Part shown: in pieces, positions 8,004-22,877 of the stretch
Layout of the letters: each line of letters opens with the position of its first letter
Numbering within the stretch: the stretch's first letter is position 1
Source of the DNA: Planctomycetota bacterium
Lineage (GTDB): Bacteria > Planctomycetota > UBA1135 > GCA-002686595
Assembly: GCA_020847695.1 (NCBI GenBank)
Contig: JADLBP010000365.1
Location: 1 to 49,819, forward strand
Direction: 5' to 3'
Length of the DNA stretch: 49,819 nt
Made by a program: the position numbers and the translations under genes
Notes under the pieces: model-generated
The model's database searches: none
Told to the model about the DNA's origin: nothing
What the model saw: only the letters and a program-made list of their open reading frames with translations

Positions 8004-9777
8004 GCCTTTTCCTCCTTGCCGGCCGGCTTGGCGACCAGCGGTGAGAGCTCGCCGGCTTCGATGATCTCGTACGAGTAACCCTGCTCGGTCAGGAAGAGCT
8101 GGCGCTTCTCGGAGAACTCCTGGTCGCGCGAACCGAGCGTGACGATCGAGTAGAACGCCGCGGCGGAGCCGTCGGACTTCGGGCGCAAGATGCGACCGAG
8201 GCGCTGCGCTTCTTCCTGGCGCGAGCCGAACGTGCCGGAGATCTGGATCGCCACGTTGGCCTCGGGCAGGTCGATCGCGAAGTTGCCGACCTTGGAGACG
8301 ATCAAGACGTCGATCGTGCCGTCGCGGAAGCCGTCGTAGAGCTTCTCGCGCTCGACGTTCGGCGTCTTGCCGGTGATCAGCGGCGCTTTCAGGTAGCGCG
8401 CGAGCGCGTTGAGCTGGTCGATGTACTGCCCGATGACCAGGATGCGGCCACCGCGGTGCTTCTCGATCAGCTGCTCGATCACGCGCGTCTTCGCCGGGTT
8501 CTCGCTCGCGACGCGGAACTTGTTGCGCGCGCTCGCGGCCATGTACGCGGGCTTCAACGCCGACTCGAGCGGCACGCGCACCTCGGTGCAGTGCGCCGTC
8601 GCGATGAAGCCTTGGCTTTCGAGCACCTTCCACGGCACGTCGTAGCGCTTCGGGCCGATCAGGCAGAAGACTTCGTCCTCCTTGCCGTCCTCGCGCACCA
8701 ACGTCGCGGTCAGCCCGAGCCGCCGACGCGCCTGCAGGTCCGCGGTGACGCGGAACACCGGCGCGGGCAGCAAGTGGACTTCGTCGTAGACGACCAGGCC
8801 CCAGTTCTCGCGCGAGAAGAGCGAGAAGTGCTCGAACTCGCCGGTCTTCGAGCGCCGCCACGTCAGCATCTGGTACGTCGTGATCGTCACCGGGCTGACC
8901 TTCTTCTGGTCGCCGGTGTACTCGCTGACCTGGTCGGGCGTCAGCTCGGTCTTGTCGAGCAACTCCTCGCGCCACTGACGCACCGCGACCGTGTTCGTGG
9001 TCAGGATCAACGTCTTCGTGCCCACCAAGCTCATCACCTGGATGCCGACGACGGTCTTGCCCGCGCCGCAGGGCAGCACGACCACTCCGTTGCCTCCGAC
9101 CACGGTGCCGCCGGCGTGGAACGCTTCGCCGGCTTGGATCTGGTACGGCCGCAGCTTGAACGGACCGCCGGAGAGCCGCTCGGCGCGCAGCTTGATCTCG
9201 AGCTTGTCGCCGTCGACGTAACCGCCGCGATCGTCGACCGGATAGCCGATCTTGATCAGCGCCTGCTTCAGCGTGCCGCGCGACAACCCGTCGAGCCACA
9301 CCCGCTTCTCCGCGTCGACGAGCACCAGCTTCTTGACCGCCTCGTGGCCCAAGACGTCCTGGAGCGCGCCCGGTTCACGCGCGACGAGCTCGAAGCGATC
9401 GCCGCGGCGCTCGATCGCGAGCAAGCCGTAGCGCCCCATCCATTGGCGGATGTCGGAGAGCACGTTGCGCGGGATCGGCACGCACGAGAACTCCTCGAGC
9501 GTGCGTTGGATGCCGTCGGGAGTCAGTCCGAGCGCCGCCGCGTTCCAGATCGAGACCGGCGTGATCCGGTACGTGTGGAGGTAGTCGGGGCTCTTCTCGA
9601 GCTCGGCGAAGCCCGCGAGCGCGTCGCGAGCCGCGGCGAAGCGCGGGTGCTCCTCGGTCATCGGCGAACCGGACTTGTCGCGCGCCGGATTGCCCTTGGC
9701 GTCGACGACGGCGCGGACGGTGTGCAACATCAGCGAGCGATCGCTCTGCACCAAGAGCGGATTGTCGGGCCGCAGCG

Positions 9778-9781
<4 letters not shown>
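8000..9781 (-). CDS. XPB/Ssl2-family superfamily 2 DNA helicase
   Basis: A 593-residue 3'-5' DNA helicase of the XPB/RAD25 type. Helicase motifs in order are motif I PCGAGKT (237-243), motif II DEVH (333-336), motif III TAT (358-360) followed by the XPB hallmark RED (363-365), and motif VI QRLGRILR (526-533). An N-terminal domain (about 75-160) is shared with the next gene. The ATG at 9781 is preferred over an upstream GTG because it overlaps the TGA of uvrA (ATGA). XPB opens DNA in archaeal and eukaryal excision repair; in bacteria it is patchily distributed. Direct coupling to uvrA suggests a repair role, which is inference. Confidence 0.95.
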
Positions 9782-15579
<5,798 letters not shown>

Positions 15580-15679
15580 GAGATTCGCGCTAAAGTATTG
15601 GGAAAACGGAACTTAGCGGAGTCCAAAGGGGGTATTCGGAGGCTTCCCGAGGGTCTGCGCAGGCCCAGGGTGAAGGGCC

Positions 15680-15707
15680 AGCCTACCACGGGCCTCCGGG
15701 GGCGCAA
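15680..15707 (-). promoter_or_regulatory. Candidate promoter of the uvrA-xpb-thiE operon
   Basis: On the minus strand, TTGCGC (15702-15707) is followed after 16 nt by TAGGCT (15680-15685). That gives a leader of roughly 90 nt before uvrA. The same TTG-N16-TAGGCT layout is seen upstream of cmk. A TACTTT nearer the start (15592-15597) is a weaker alternative. I saw no LexA-like palindrome. Confidence 0.45.
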
Positions 15708-15741
15708 AGGGGGCCCCCTCGTACCTGCTAAGAGCTGCGGC

Positions 15742-16554
15742 TCAGCACCGGACGCGCTCGCGCAAGCGTGCCGCGACCGCGGGGCCGCCGGCGACCAGAC
15801 TTTGACCGCGCAACCAATCGCCGCCGCCCGCGAAATCGGTGACTTCGCCGCCGGCTTCGAGCACGAGCAGCGCGCCCGCGGCGACGTCGTGCGGCGAGAG
15901 GTAGAGCTCCCAGTAGCCGTCGAAGCGACCCGCCGCGACGTACGCGAGGTCGATCGCCGCCGAGCCCATCCGGCGCAGGCCGCGCACCTCGTAGTAGACG
16001 CGGCCGAAGTTCTCGAGGTTGTCGGCGCGGCCCGCGGCGCGCAGCTCGTTGCGCTTGTACGGGAAGCCGGTTGCGACGATCGACTCGCCGAGCGTCGTCG
16101 CGCGCGAGACCGCGAGACGCTTGCCGTCGAGGAACGCGCCGCCGCCGCGCACCGCCCAGAACGTCTCGCCCAGGCGCGGCGCGTGCACGACGCCGACCTC
16201 CGGCACGCCGTCGGCGTACAGCCCGAGCGACACGGCGAACGCCGGAAGCCCGTGCACGAAGTTGATCGTGCCGTCGAGCGGATCGAGGAACCACCGCGCG
16301 CCGCCGCGCGCCGCGTCGCGAACCTCTTCCTCGGCCTCGATCTCGTGCTCGGGGAAGCGCGCGCGCAGCCGCGAGACGATCAAGCGCTCGGACGCGAGGT
16401 CGGCGGCGGTCACCAGGTCGCGCGCGACGTCCTTCGCGCCGATCTGCGACGCCGTCAGGTGGCCGAAATGCTCCATCAGCACCGCGCCGGCGTCGCGCGC
16501 GGCCTGGAGCGCGACCTCCAGCGCGGCGGCGCGTTCGGCGGCGTCGAGGCTCAC
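15742..16554 (-). CDS. Inositol monophosphatase family protein
   Basis: A 270-residue Mg-dependent sugar/inositol phosphatase. The metal-binding motif is DPLDGTINFVHGLP (from Asp91), with the upstream acidic site EAEEE (about 74-78) and the C-terminal GSAAIDLAYVAAGRFDGYWE, where the Asp is the third metal ligand. The family covers inositol-1-phosphatase (SuhB), histidinol phosphatase and related activities, so the substrate is not certain. The GTG start overlaps the TGA of dacB (GTGA), so it is the second gene of a dacB operon. Confidence 0.9.
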   Translation of the reverse strand: MSLDAAERAAALEVALQAARDAGAVLMEHFGHLTASQIGAKDVARDLVTAADLASERLIVSRLRARFPEHEIEAEEEVRDAARGGARWFLDPLDGTINFVHGLPAFAVSLGLYADGVPEVGVVHAPRLGETFWAVRGGGAFLDGKRLAVSRATTLGESIVATGFPYKRNELRAAGRADNLENFGRVYYEVRGLRRMGSAAIDLAYVAAGRFDGYWELYLSPHDVAAGALLVLEAGGEVTDFAGGGDWLRGQSLVAGGPAVAARLRERVRC

Positions 16555-18182
16555 GAGCCGGCTCCGACCAGGAGCTCGCAGACGTCGTCCTGCATCGGCT
16601 TCCACACCGAGGTGTTGAGCCCCTCGAAGCGCGGGTAGTCGACCAGGATCGAGAACACGTACACGCGGCCGTCGTGCGCCTCCGCGATGCCGGACAGCGC
16701 GCTGGTGCCTCCGATGAAGCCGGTCTTCGCTCGCACGCGACCCCGCGCATCCGAGTGCTTCAAGCGGTCGTCGAGCGTGCCGCTCTCCCCCGCGACCGCG
16801 AGCGAGTCGATGAACAGCTCGGCGGTGCGCGCGTCGCGCGAGAGCACGGCTTCGAGCAACGCGGTGAGCTGGCGCGCGCTGATGCGATCGTCGCGAGAGA
16901 GGCCGGAGCCGTCGACTTGCACCAACCCCTCGGTCGAGACGCCGAGCGCGGAGAGAGCGCGCGCGGTCGCTTCGGCGCCGGCTTCGCGCGTCGCTTCGCC
17001 GCGGACGGCGAGCGCGGTCGCGAGGAACAGTTGGTCGGCGCACGCGTTGTTCGAGTCGGTGTTGATCGCCGCGAGGTAGTTCGCGAGCGGCGAGACGATA
17101 CGCGCGACCGTCGGACCGCCGTTCGCGCCGCGCTCGCGCCGCACGCCGCCGCCGACGCGGATGCCGTGGCGCTGGAGCTCGTGCGAGAGCACCGCGCCGA
17201 ACAGCGCGACCGGATCGGGATGCGTGCACGAGTCGCTCCACTCGCTGGTGCGCGCCGGAACGTGGCCGCGCACGGAGAAGCGTCCGTCGCGCGCTTGGAA
17301 GTGCACCTCGAGCTTGCCCGACGAGACCGTGTCGACGTCGATCGTGCGCGCGAGGTCGAAACCCGCGGGCTCGATGCCGACCCGCGCCGGACCGCCGACC
17401 GAGCCCGGCGACACCGCGACGGTCAGGCAACCGCGGTTGACCGTGAAGCCGGCGGCGAGCGCGCAGTGCTCCTGCCAATGCTCGTTCGAGCTCGGCCACG
17501 CGGGACCCGGCGCGGGCGCCGCGAACGTGCCTTCGTCGAGCACCAGGTCGCCGCGGATCTCGCGGATGCCGGAGCGCAGCAGCTCTTCGCAGAACGGCGC
17601 GAGCAGGCGCTCGACGCTGCCCTTCGCGTCGCGATCGTAGAGCGGATCGCCCGCCGCGCGCAGCACGAGGTCGCCCGCGAGCACGCCGTCTTGGATCGGT
17701 CCCGCCGCCTCGGCGCGGGTCTCGAAGCTCCAGTCCGGTCCGAGCAGCGCGAGCGCCGCCGCGGTGGTGACGAGCTTCATGTTCGAGGCGGGCTTCAGCG
17801 GCAGATCGGCGTCGAGCCCGAACGCGTCCGACTCGCTGCCGCCGAGCGGGCGCACGTGCACGGCGACCGTTGCATTGCCCGGCCCGACCTTGCCGCGCGA
17901 TTTCTTGCGGGCGGACTCGAGCGCCGCGCTCGCGAGCTCGTGCACGCGCGACTCGAGGCCGCGCCGCAGCTCGGGCGAGAGCAGCGCGGCGCGCTCGACG
18001 GGCCGCGCGAGCTCGTCGACGGCCGCCGTCTGCACCGCGTCCTCCTCGAGCGGTCCGCTCCCCGCGCCTTCGACAGGCGTGAAGAGCTGCCAGAGCCAGA
18101 ACGCGGCGGCGGCGTTCGCGGCGAGGAGGAGGAAGAGCCGAGGCGAACGCCGATTGCGCGGCGGGGTTTGTTCGTGCGTCAT
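16551..18182 (-). CDS. dacB: D-alanyl-D-alanine carboxypeptidase/endopeptidase (PBP4 type)
   Basis: A 543-residue class C penicillin-binding protein (peptidase S13). After a cytoplasmic start there is one N-terminal membrane segment (LFLLLAANAAAAFWLWQLF), then the periplasmic catalytic domain. The active-site triad motifs are complete: SNMK (Ser133, Lys136), SNN (377-379) and KTG (486-488). It should trim or cleave peptidoglycan peptides. A GTG 24 nt upstream (18206) could add eight residues. I prefer the ATG because a CAGAAT -10-like box lies directly before that GTG. The presence of this gene implies a peptidoglycan wall. Confidence 0.92.
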   Translation of the reverse strand: MTHEQTPPRNRRSPRLFLLLAANAAAAFWLWQLFTPVEGAGSGPLEEDAVQTAAVDELARPVERAALLSPELRRGLESRVHELASAALESARKKSRGKVGPGNATVAVHVRPLGGSESDAFGLDADLPLKPASNMKLVTTAAALALLGPDWSFETRAEAAGPIQDGVLAGDLVLRAAGDPLYDRDAKGSVERLLAPFCEELLRSGIREIRGDLVLDEGTFAAPAPGPAWPSSNEHWQEHCALAAGFTVNRGCLTVAVSPGSVGGPARVGIEPAGFDLARTIDVDTVSSGKLEVHFQARDGRFSVRGHVPARTSEWSDSCTHPDPVALFGAVLSHELQRHGIRVGGGVRRERGANGGPTVARIVSPLANYLAAINTDSNNACADQLFLATALAVRGEATREAGAEATARALSALGVSTEGLVQVDGSGLSRDDRISARQLTALLEAVLSRDARTAELFIDSLAVAGESGTLDDRLKHSDARGRVRAKTGFIGGTSALSGIAEAHDGRVYVFSILVDYPRFEGLNTSVWKPMQDDVCELLVGAGS

Positions 18183-18264
18183 CGCGTGCGCGGTCCGAGT
18201 GCCCACGATTCTGCCGAACGCGGCGCGCGAGTCGAGAGCTTTGACGGCGTACGCGCGCGGTCGG

Positions 18265-19965
18265 TCAGCGCGGCTTCGGCGGGCGGTCGTCGTCGTTCGC
18301 GAGCAGCCACGCGCTGTTGAACACGAGGCGCGTCGAGCGCGTCAGCTTGTCGAAGTCGAGCGCTTCGATCGTGTCGCGCCACGTGTGGTAGTCCTTGTTC
18401 TTCTCGATCGGCAGACCCTCGAAGAAGAAGAGCACCGGCACGCCGATCTGGTGGAACGAGAAGTGGTCGGAGCGCTGGAAGAGCTCCTCCCCCTGCCGAA
18501 CGATCAACTTGGTGACGCCGGTCTTCGAGAGCGCCTTCGCGCGGTTCAGGACCTTCTCGAGCTCCGGGTTCTGCGGGATCCCGAGCACCGCGACCTCTTC
18601 CGGCTCGCCGCGGCCGAGCATGTCCATGTTGATCATCGCGGTGAAGCTCTCCGGGGCGAGCGGCGGGCGCTGGCAGAACGCCTGCGAGCCCCAGAGCCCG
18701 TGCTCCTCGCCCGAGAACGCGATGCAGAGCACCGAGCGCCTCGGCGGCGCGACCGCGAACGCCTGCGCGAGCTCGATCAGGGCCGCGGTGCCGGACGCGT
18801 TGTCGTCCGCGCCGCAGCCGATCCGGCCCGCCGAGTCGACGCCGATGTGGTCGTAGTGCGCGCCGAGCACGACGTACTCGCGCGCGAGCGCCTCGTCGGT
18901 CCCGCGGACGATGCCGACCACGTTCTCGAGCTCGGTCTCGACCGCCTTGGTCGCGGCAGCGAGCCGCACCGTGCGACCCTTCGGCGCGAGCTGCTGGCTC
19001 TTGCCGAGCTTGTCGATCTTCGCGGCGAGCTCGAGCACGTCCTGGCCGAGCAGCGCCGCGGCGACCTCCGGAGTCACCTCGACGGTCGGCGGCAGTCCCT
19101 CGGGCGGCGACGGCGTCTGGAAGGTGCGTCCGTCGTTCCAGCTCGCCCAATCGGAGCGCAGCGACAGCGGCACGGGCTCCGGGCGCGGACCGAACTTCGG
19201 TTTCGCGGGCCGTTCCGGCGGCCGACGGACGACGATCACGCCGTCGACACCGGCCGCCGCGAGGTCGCCGAGCTTCTCGTACAGCTCCGCCTCGCGCGTG
19301 ATCTCCGGTCCGTCGAAGAGCTTCGCGTGGCGCGGCTCGCTCTCGACGAGCATCGCGATCGCGCCCTTGAACGCCTTGCCCTTGACCTCTTCCCAGCGCT
19401 CCTTCGGCGCGTTGATCCCGTAGCCGCAGAAGAGCAACGGTCCGTCGCCGCGGCCATCCGCGCCGACCACCGGCACGAAGTCGGTGCCGAGCGCAAAAGT
19501 CTTCGGCTCGCCGCCGGTCACCTCGAGCGTCAGCGCGCAACCCTCGGGCTCCGCGCGTTGGATCATCCGCGTGTACGTCCAACGGAAGCTCGCGTCCGAC
19601 GCGCCGGTGCCGGTCGACGCGGACGGCAACGGCTCGAGCCCGGCGTCGCGGAAGTGCCGTTCGATGTACTCGGCGGCGCGCGCGAGCCCGGCGCTCGGCG
19701 TGTTGCGGCCTTCGAGCTCGGGACTCGCGAGCGCGACCTCGTGCGACTGCAGATCCGCGGTCAGGATCGTCGCGTACGCTTCCTTCCACGCGCGCGGTTC
19801 CTCGACGGCGGTGCCGGCGCCAGGGGAACTCGGGCCGATCGAGGCATGCAGTGCCTCTGGCGCGCTGCGCGATTCTGGAACGCCCCCGACGCCGAGCCCC
19901 CCGCTTCCACCGGAGACCGCGGCGACCCAGACGAGCGGAAGGAAGATCAGGCCGCGCCGGAGCAT
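18265..19965 (-). CDS. Secreted M28-family zinc aminopeptidase
   Basis: A 566-residue exported peptidase with a signal peptide (1 to about 20), a PA-like insert in the middle (VVGADGRGDGPLLFCGYGI) and a C-terminal M28 catalytic domain. Zinc and catalytic residues are visible: GAHYDHIG (His370, Asp372), GADDN (Asp387), SGEEHG (Glu420, Glu421), NMDMLGR (Asp448) and YHTW (His527). This is a complete di-zinc site. Members release N-terminal amino acids in the periplasm or outside the cell. The start lies just inside a shared divergent promoter region with the FG-GAP gene. Confidence 0.93.
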   Translation of the reverse strand: MLRRGLIFLPLVWVAAVSGGSGGLGVGGVPESRSAPEALHASIGPSSPGAGTAVEEPRAWKEAYATILTADLQSHEVALASPELEGRNTPSAGLARAAEYIERHFRDAGLEPLPSASTGTGASDASFRWTYTRMIQRAEPEGCALTLEVTGGEPKTFALGTDFVPVVGADGRGDGPLLFCGYGINAPKERWEEVKGKAFKGAIAMLVESEPRHAKLFDGPEITREAELYEKLGDLAAAGVDGVIVVRRPPERPAKPKFGPRPEPVPLSLRSDWASWNDGRTFQTPSPPEGLPPTVEVTPEVAAALLGQDVLELAAKIDKLGKSQQLAPKGRTVRLAAATKAVETELENVVGIVRGTDEALAREYVVLGAHYDHIGVDSAGRIGCGADDNASGTAALIELAQAFAVAPPRRSVLCIAFSGEEHGLWGSQAFCQRPPLAPESFTAMINMDMLGRGEPEEVAVLGIPQNPELEKVLNRAKALSKTGVTKLIVRQGEELFQRSDHFSFHQIGVPVLFFFEGLPIEKNKDYHTWRDTIEALDFDKLTRSTRLVFNSAWLLANDDDRPPKPR

Positions 19966-19975
19966 CGTGTCAGTG

Positions 19976-20020
19976 GCGCCGAGCCTACCTGGAAACCGCG
20001 CCGTCGCGTAGGCTCGGCGC
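19976..20020. promoter_or_regulatory. Back-to-back promoter boxes forming a 13-bp inverted repeat
   Basis: GCGCCGAGCCTAC (19976-19988) and its perfect reverse complement GTAGGCTCGGCGC (20008-20020) flank 19 nt between two divergent genes. Each arm contains TAGGCT pointing outwards. The minus-strand copy lies 16 nt before the M28 start and the plus-strand copy 86 nt before the FG-GAP start. It can be read as two -10 regions with a conserved downstream GGCGC, or as an operator or hairpin. Confidence 0.55.
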
Positions 20021-20100
20021 ACGGAGACGATCGGAGACGAGCGAACGAGCTCCGGATTCCTCGACCCACTGATCGCGCGCTTCCCGGCGCGACTCACATC

Positions 20101-21765
20101 ATGACCCGACTCCTTCGTGTCTCGACGTTCTGCTGCGCACTCGCGGTTGCTTCGCTCTCCCAGGCCCAGACGGTCGTCTTCTCGGTCGACGGCGCCGCGC
20201 ACGACCGGCTCGGCACGTCGGTCGCCGAACTCGGCGACGTCGACGGCGACGGCGTGCCCGAGGTGCTCGCCGGAACGCCCGGTTACGACTTCACGTCGCT
20301 CGGCGGAGCCAAGGTGCTCTCCGGCGCGACCGGCGCGACGCTCGCGGCGGTCGTCGGACCCTCGACCGGCTCGTACATGGGCTTCGGCAACGCGGTGCAC
20401 GCGCTCGGCGACGTCGACGGCGACGGCGCGCCCGACTTCGCGGTGTCGACGCCGTTCGAGTCCAGCGCGTCCGTGGTCAACGCCGGGTTCGTGCGCGTGT
20501 TCTCGTCGACGAGCGGAGCGCTGCTCCTGCAGCTCTCCGGCGGCGTCGGGGACGAGCTGCTCGGCATGTCGGTCGCCGCGGCGGGCGACCTCGATGGCGA
20601 CGGACGCGCGGATCTGTTCGTCGGCGTGCCCGGCGTCGACGCGGGCTCCGTGACGAGCGTCGGAGCGGTGCGCGCGGTGTCGGGTTTCGACGGCTCGACG
20701 CTGTGGCAGTTCAACGGATCGGGCCAGTTCGAGACGTTGGGCACGCGCGCGGTCGCCGCGGGTGATCTCGACGGCGACGGCGTCGTCGACGTCGCGGCGA
20801 TCGGCGGCTCGTTCCCCATCCGGTTGCAGACGATCTCGGGCGCGACCGGCCAAGCGCTCTACTCGGTCGGTCCGATCGCGACCGCGAGCGTCCAGGTCAG
20901 CCTCGCCGGCGGCAAGGACCTCGACGGCGACGGGATCGGCGACCTCGTGCTCGGCGACCCGTTCGGCAACGTGGCGAGGTCGTTCTCGGGCGCGAACGGC
21001 GCGCCGCTCTCGACGTTCACGCCCAGCGGCCCTGGGTGCGGGTGGGTGTACTGGAGCACCGGACTCGCGCTGGTCGACGACCGCGACGGCGACGGCCTCG
21101 CCGACCTCGCGGTGCAGGACGCGATCGGATGGATCGAGATCGTCCGCGGCGTCGCCGGCACGAGCCTGTTCGCGCTCCGCCGCGGCGGCGTGTCCGGGTT
21201 CGCCGCGTCGTCCGATCGCGACGGCGACGGCCGCGGCGATCTGTTGCTCGGGATCCCGAACGCCTCGGACTTCGCGGGGCGGGTGCAGGTCGCCGTCGAC
21301 GATGCGCCGCAGTTCATCGGCACGGTGCTCGCTCTCGGCGACGGCACCGGCGCGGCGTGCCCGTGCGGCAACGTCGGCGGCGCGGGACAGGGGTGCGCGA
21401 CGTCGACGGGCTCCGGCGCGAGCTTGCGCGCCCTGGGCTCGGCGTCGCTCTCCGACGTGAACTTCCACCTGCGCAGCGAGGGCGCGCCCGTCGGCCACCT
21501 CTCGGTGCTGTTCTCCGCGGCCCAACCCGCGAACGGCGGCCTCGGCACTCCGTTCGGCGACGGGTTGAAGGGCCTCGCCGGCACGTTGAAGCGCCTCGAC
21601 CAGAAGTCGCTGTGCTCCTCCGTCGTCGACTGGACGAGCTTTCCCGGCACCTCGATCGCGCCGGGCGCGACCGCCTACTACCAGGTCTGGTTCCGCGACC
21701 TCAACGGGCCGTGCGGCGGCCACGCGAACATGACCAACGCCGTCGCGGTGACGTTTGCGCCGTGA
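20101..21765 (+). CDS. Secreted FG-GAP/integrin-type beta-propeller protein
   Basis: A protein of 554 residues with a signal peptide cleaved near SLSQA|QT. Seven repeats carry the calcium-loop pattern D-x-D-G-D-G (DVDGDGVPEVLAG, DLDGDGRADLFVG, DRDGDGRGDLLLG and others), spaced about 60 residues apart, as in FG-GAP propellers. The last 140 residues form a separate module with paired cysteines (CPCGN..GCATSTG, KSLCSS, NGPCGGH) that ends in NAVAVTFAP. I associate this module with planctomycete exported proteins. Its role is unknown; surface attachment is a guess. It is convergent with galE, with a hairpin between them. Confidence 0.88.
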   Translation: MTRLLRVSTFCCALAVASLSQAQTVVFSVDGAAHDRLGTSVAELGDVDGDGVPEVLAGTPGYDFTSLGGAKVLSGATGATLAAVVGPSTGSYMGFGNAVHALGDVDGDGAPDFAVSTPFESSASVVNAGFVRVFSSTSGALLLQLSGGVGDELLGMSVAAAGDLDGDGRADLFVGVPGVDAGSVTSVGAVRAVSGFDGSTLWQFNGSGQFETLGTRAVAAGDLDGDGVVDVAAIGGSFPIRLQTISGATGQALYSVGPIATASVQVSLAGGKDLDGDGIGDLVLGDPFGNVARSFSGANGAPLSTFTPSGPGCGWVYWSTGLALVDDRDGDGLADLAVQDAIGWIEIVRGVAGTSLFALRRGGVSGFAASSDRDGDGRGDLLLGIPNASDFAGRVQVAVDDAPQFIGTVLALGDGTGAACPCGNVGGAGQGCATSTGSGASLRALGSASLSDVNFHLRSEGAPVGHLSVLFSAAQPANGGLGTPFGDGLKGLAGTLKRLDQKSLCSSVVDWTSFPGTSIAPGATAYYQVWFRDLNGPCGGHANMTNAVAVTFAP

Positions 21766-21796
21766 CGCGCGCGGCGTCGTCGGCGGCTCGAGTCAC

Positions 21797-21827
21797 GAGG
21801 CCTCGCGCGCGAGACGCGTGAGGCCTC
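21797..21827. terminator. Hairpin between convergent genes, likely bidirectional terminator
   Basis: GAGGCCTCGCGCG, a 5-nt loop (CGAGA) and CGCGTGAGGCCTC form a 13-bp stem with one G-U pair. It sits 31 nt after the FG-GAP stop and overlaps the galE stop on the other strand. There is no T tract, as is common in GC-rich genomes. Confidence 0.55.
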
Positions 21828-22830
21828 AGTAGCCGCGCGGGTGCTTTTGGAGGAAGGTCCACGCGTCGCCGATGATGTCGGCGAGCGCGGTGCGCTGCGG
21901 CTTCCAACCTAGCTCGTCGAACGCGCGCGTGCCGCCGCTGACCAGCACCGGCGGATCGCCTTCGCGCCGCGCGACCACGCGCGCCGGGATCTTGTGGCCG
22001 GTGACCTTGTGCGCGGTGTGGATCACGTCGAGCACGCTGAAGCCGGTGCCGGTGCCGAGGTTGCAGAACAAGCGCTCGGTGCCGCCCTGCAGCTTCGCGA
22101 GCGCGCGCACGTGCGCGTCCGCGAGGTCCTCGACGTGGATGTAGTCGCGGATGCAGGTGCCGTCCTTGGTCGGGTAGTCGTTGCCGAAGACAGCGATGTC
22201 GGAGCGCGTGCCCGCGGCGACCTGCAGCACCAGCGGGATCAAGTGGGTCTCGGGCTCGTGCACCTCGCCGAGCGTGCCGTCGCGCGACGCGCCCGCGGCG
22301 TTGAAGTAGCGCAGCGCGCAGAACCGCAACCCGTACGCGCGGCTGTAGTCCTCCATCATGTGCTCCATGTGGAGCTTGGTGCGCCCGTACGGCGAGATCG
22401 GATTCTGCGGGTGCGTTTCGTCGATCGGCACCTGGATCGGATTGCCGTAGGTCGCGCACGTCGACGAGAACACGATGTCGCGGCAGCCGAACTCGTGCAT
22501 CGCCTCGAGCAGGTTCCACGTGTAGTGGACGTTCTCGCGGTAGTACTTCGAGGGCTCCTTCACGGACTCGCCGACGTACGTCTTCGCGGCGAAGTGGACG
22601 ACCGCGCTGGGCCGGTGCTCCGCGAACACGCGCGAGAGCGCGGCGCGATCGCCGAGGTCGACCTTCTCGAACGTGCCCTGGACGGCGGACACGTGACCGG
22701 TCGACAGGTTGTCGAGCACGATCGTCTCGACGCCGAGCGTGCGGAAGAGACGCACGGTGACCGCGCCGATGTAACCCGCGCCGCCGGCGACGAGCACGGG
22801 ACCTCTGGGAGTGGCGAGTGAAGGGACCAT
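21826..22830 (-). CDS. galE: UDP-glucose 4-epimerase
   Basis: A 334-residue extended short-chain dehydrogenase, converting UDP-glucose and UDP-galactose. The NAD-binding GGAGYIG is at 16-22, followed by LDNLSTGH. The catalytic Ser/Thr region is SSTCATYGN (122-130), and YGRTK gives Tyr148 and Lys152. RYFNAAGA and the IRDYIHVEDLADAHV block are typical of GalE. It supplies sugars for envelope polysaccharide. aroA ends 47 nt upstream on the same strand. A TATCCT box lies 7 nt before the ATG, so it probably has its own nearly leaderless transcript. Confidence 0.94.
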   Translation of the reverse strand: MVPSLATPRGPVLVAGGAGYIGAVTVRLFRTLGVETIVLDNLSTGHVSAVQGTFEKVDLGDRAALSRVFAEHRPSAVVHFAAKTYVGESVKEPSKYYRENVHYTWNLLEAMHEFGCRDIVFSSTCATYGNPIQVPIDETHPQNPISPYGRTKLHMEHMMEDYSRAYGLRFCALRYFNAAGASRDGTLGEVHEPETHLIPLVLQVAAGTRSDIAVFGNDYPTKDGTCIRDYIHVEDLADAHVRALAKLQGGTERLFCNLGTGTGFSVLDVIHTAHKVTGHKIPARVVARREGDPPVLVSGGTRAFDELGWKPQRTALADIIGDAWTFLQKHPRGY

Positions 22831-22837
22831 CGGGGCG

Positions 22838-22843
22838 AGGATA
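22838..22843 (-). promoter_or_regulatory. Candidate -10 box (TATCCT) of galE
   Basis: The minus strand reads GCTATCCTCGCCCCG then ATG. The box, the C after it and the GC-rich 7-nt spacer match the pattern seen before tolC, thiL and glyA. Confidence 0.4.
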
Positions 22844-22877
22844 GCGTGCCCGCCGCCGATCGGTAGCCGACGGGTGC

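Noticed and set aside
15709..15718. GGGGGCCCCC palindrome as a terminator of the inositol-phosphatase gene
   Set aside because: A usable loop needs alternative pairing (GGGGGC with GCCCCC), there is no T tract, and it overlaps the uvrA -35 candidate.
15580..15741. SOS (LexA) box upstream of uvrA
   Set aside because: I looked for GAAC-N4-GTTC and CTG-N10-CAG types and saw none.
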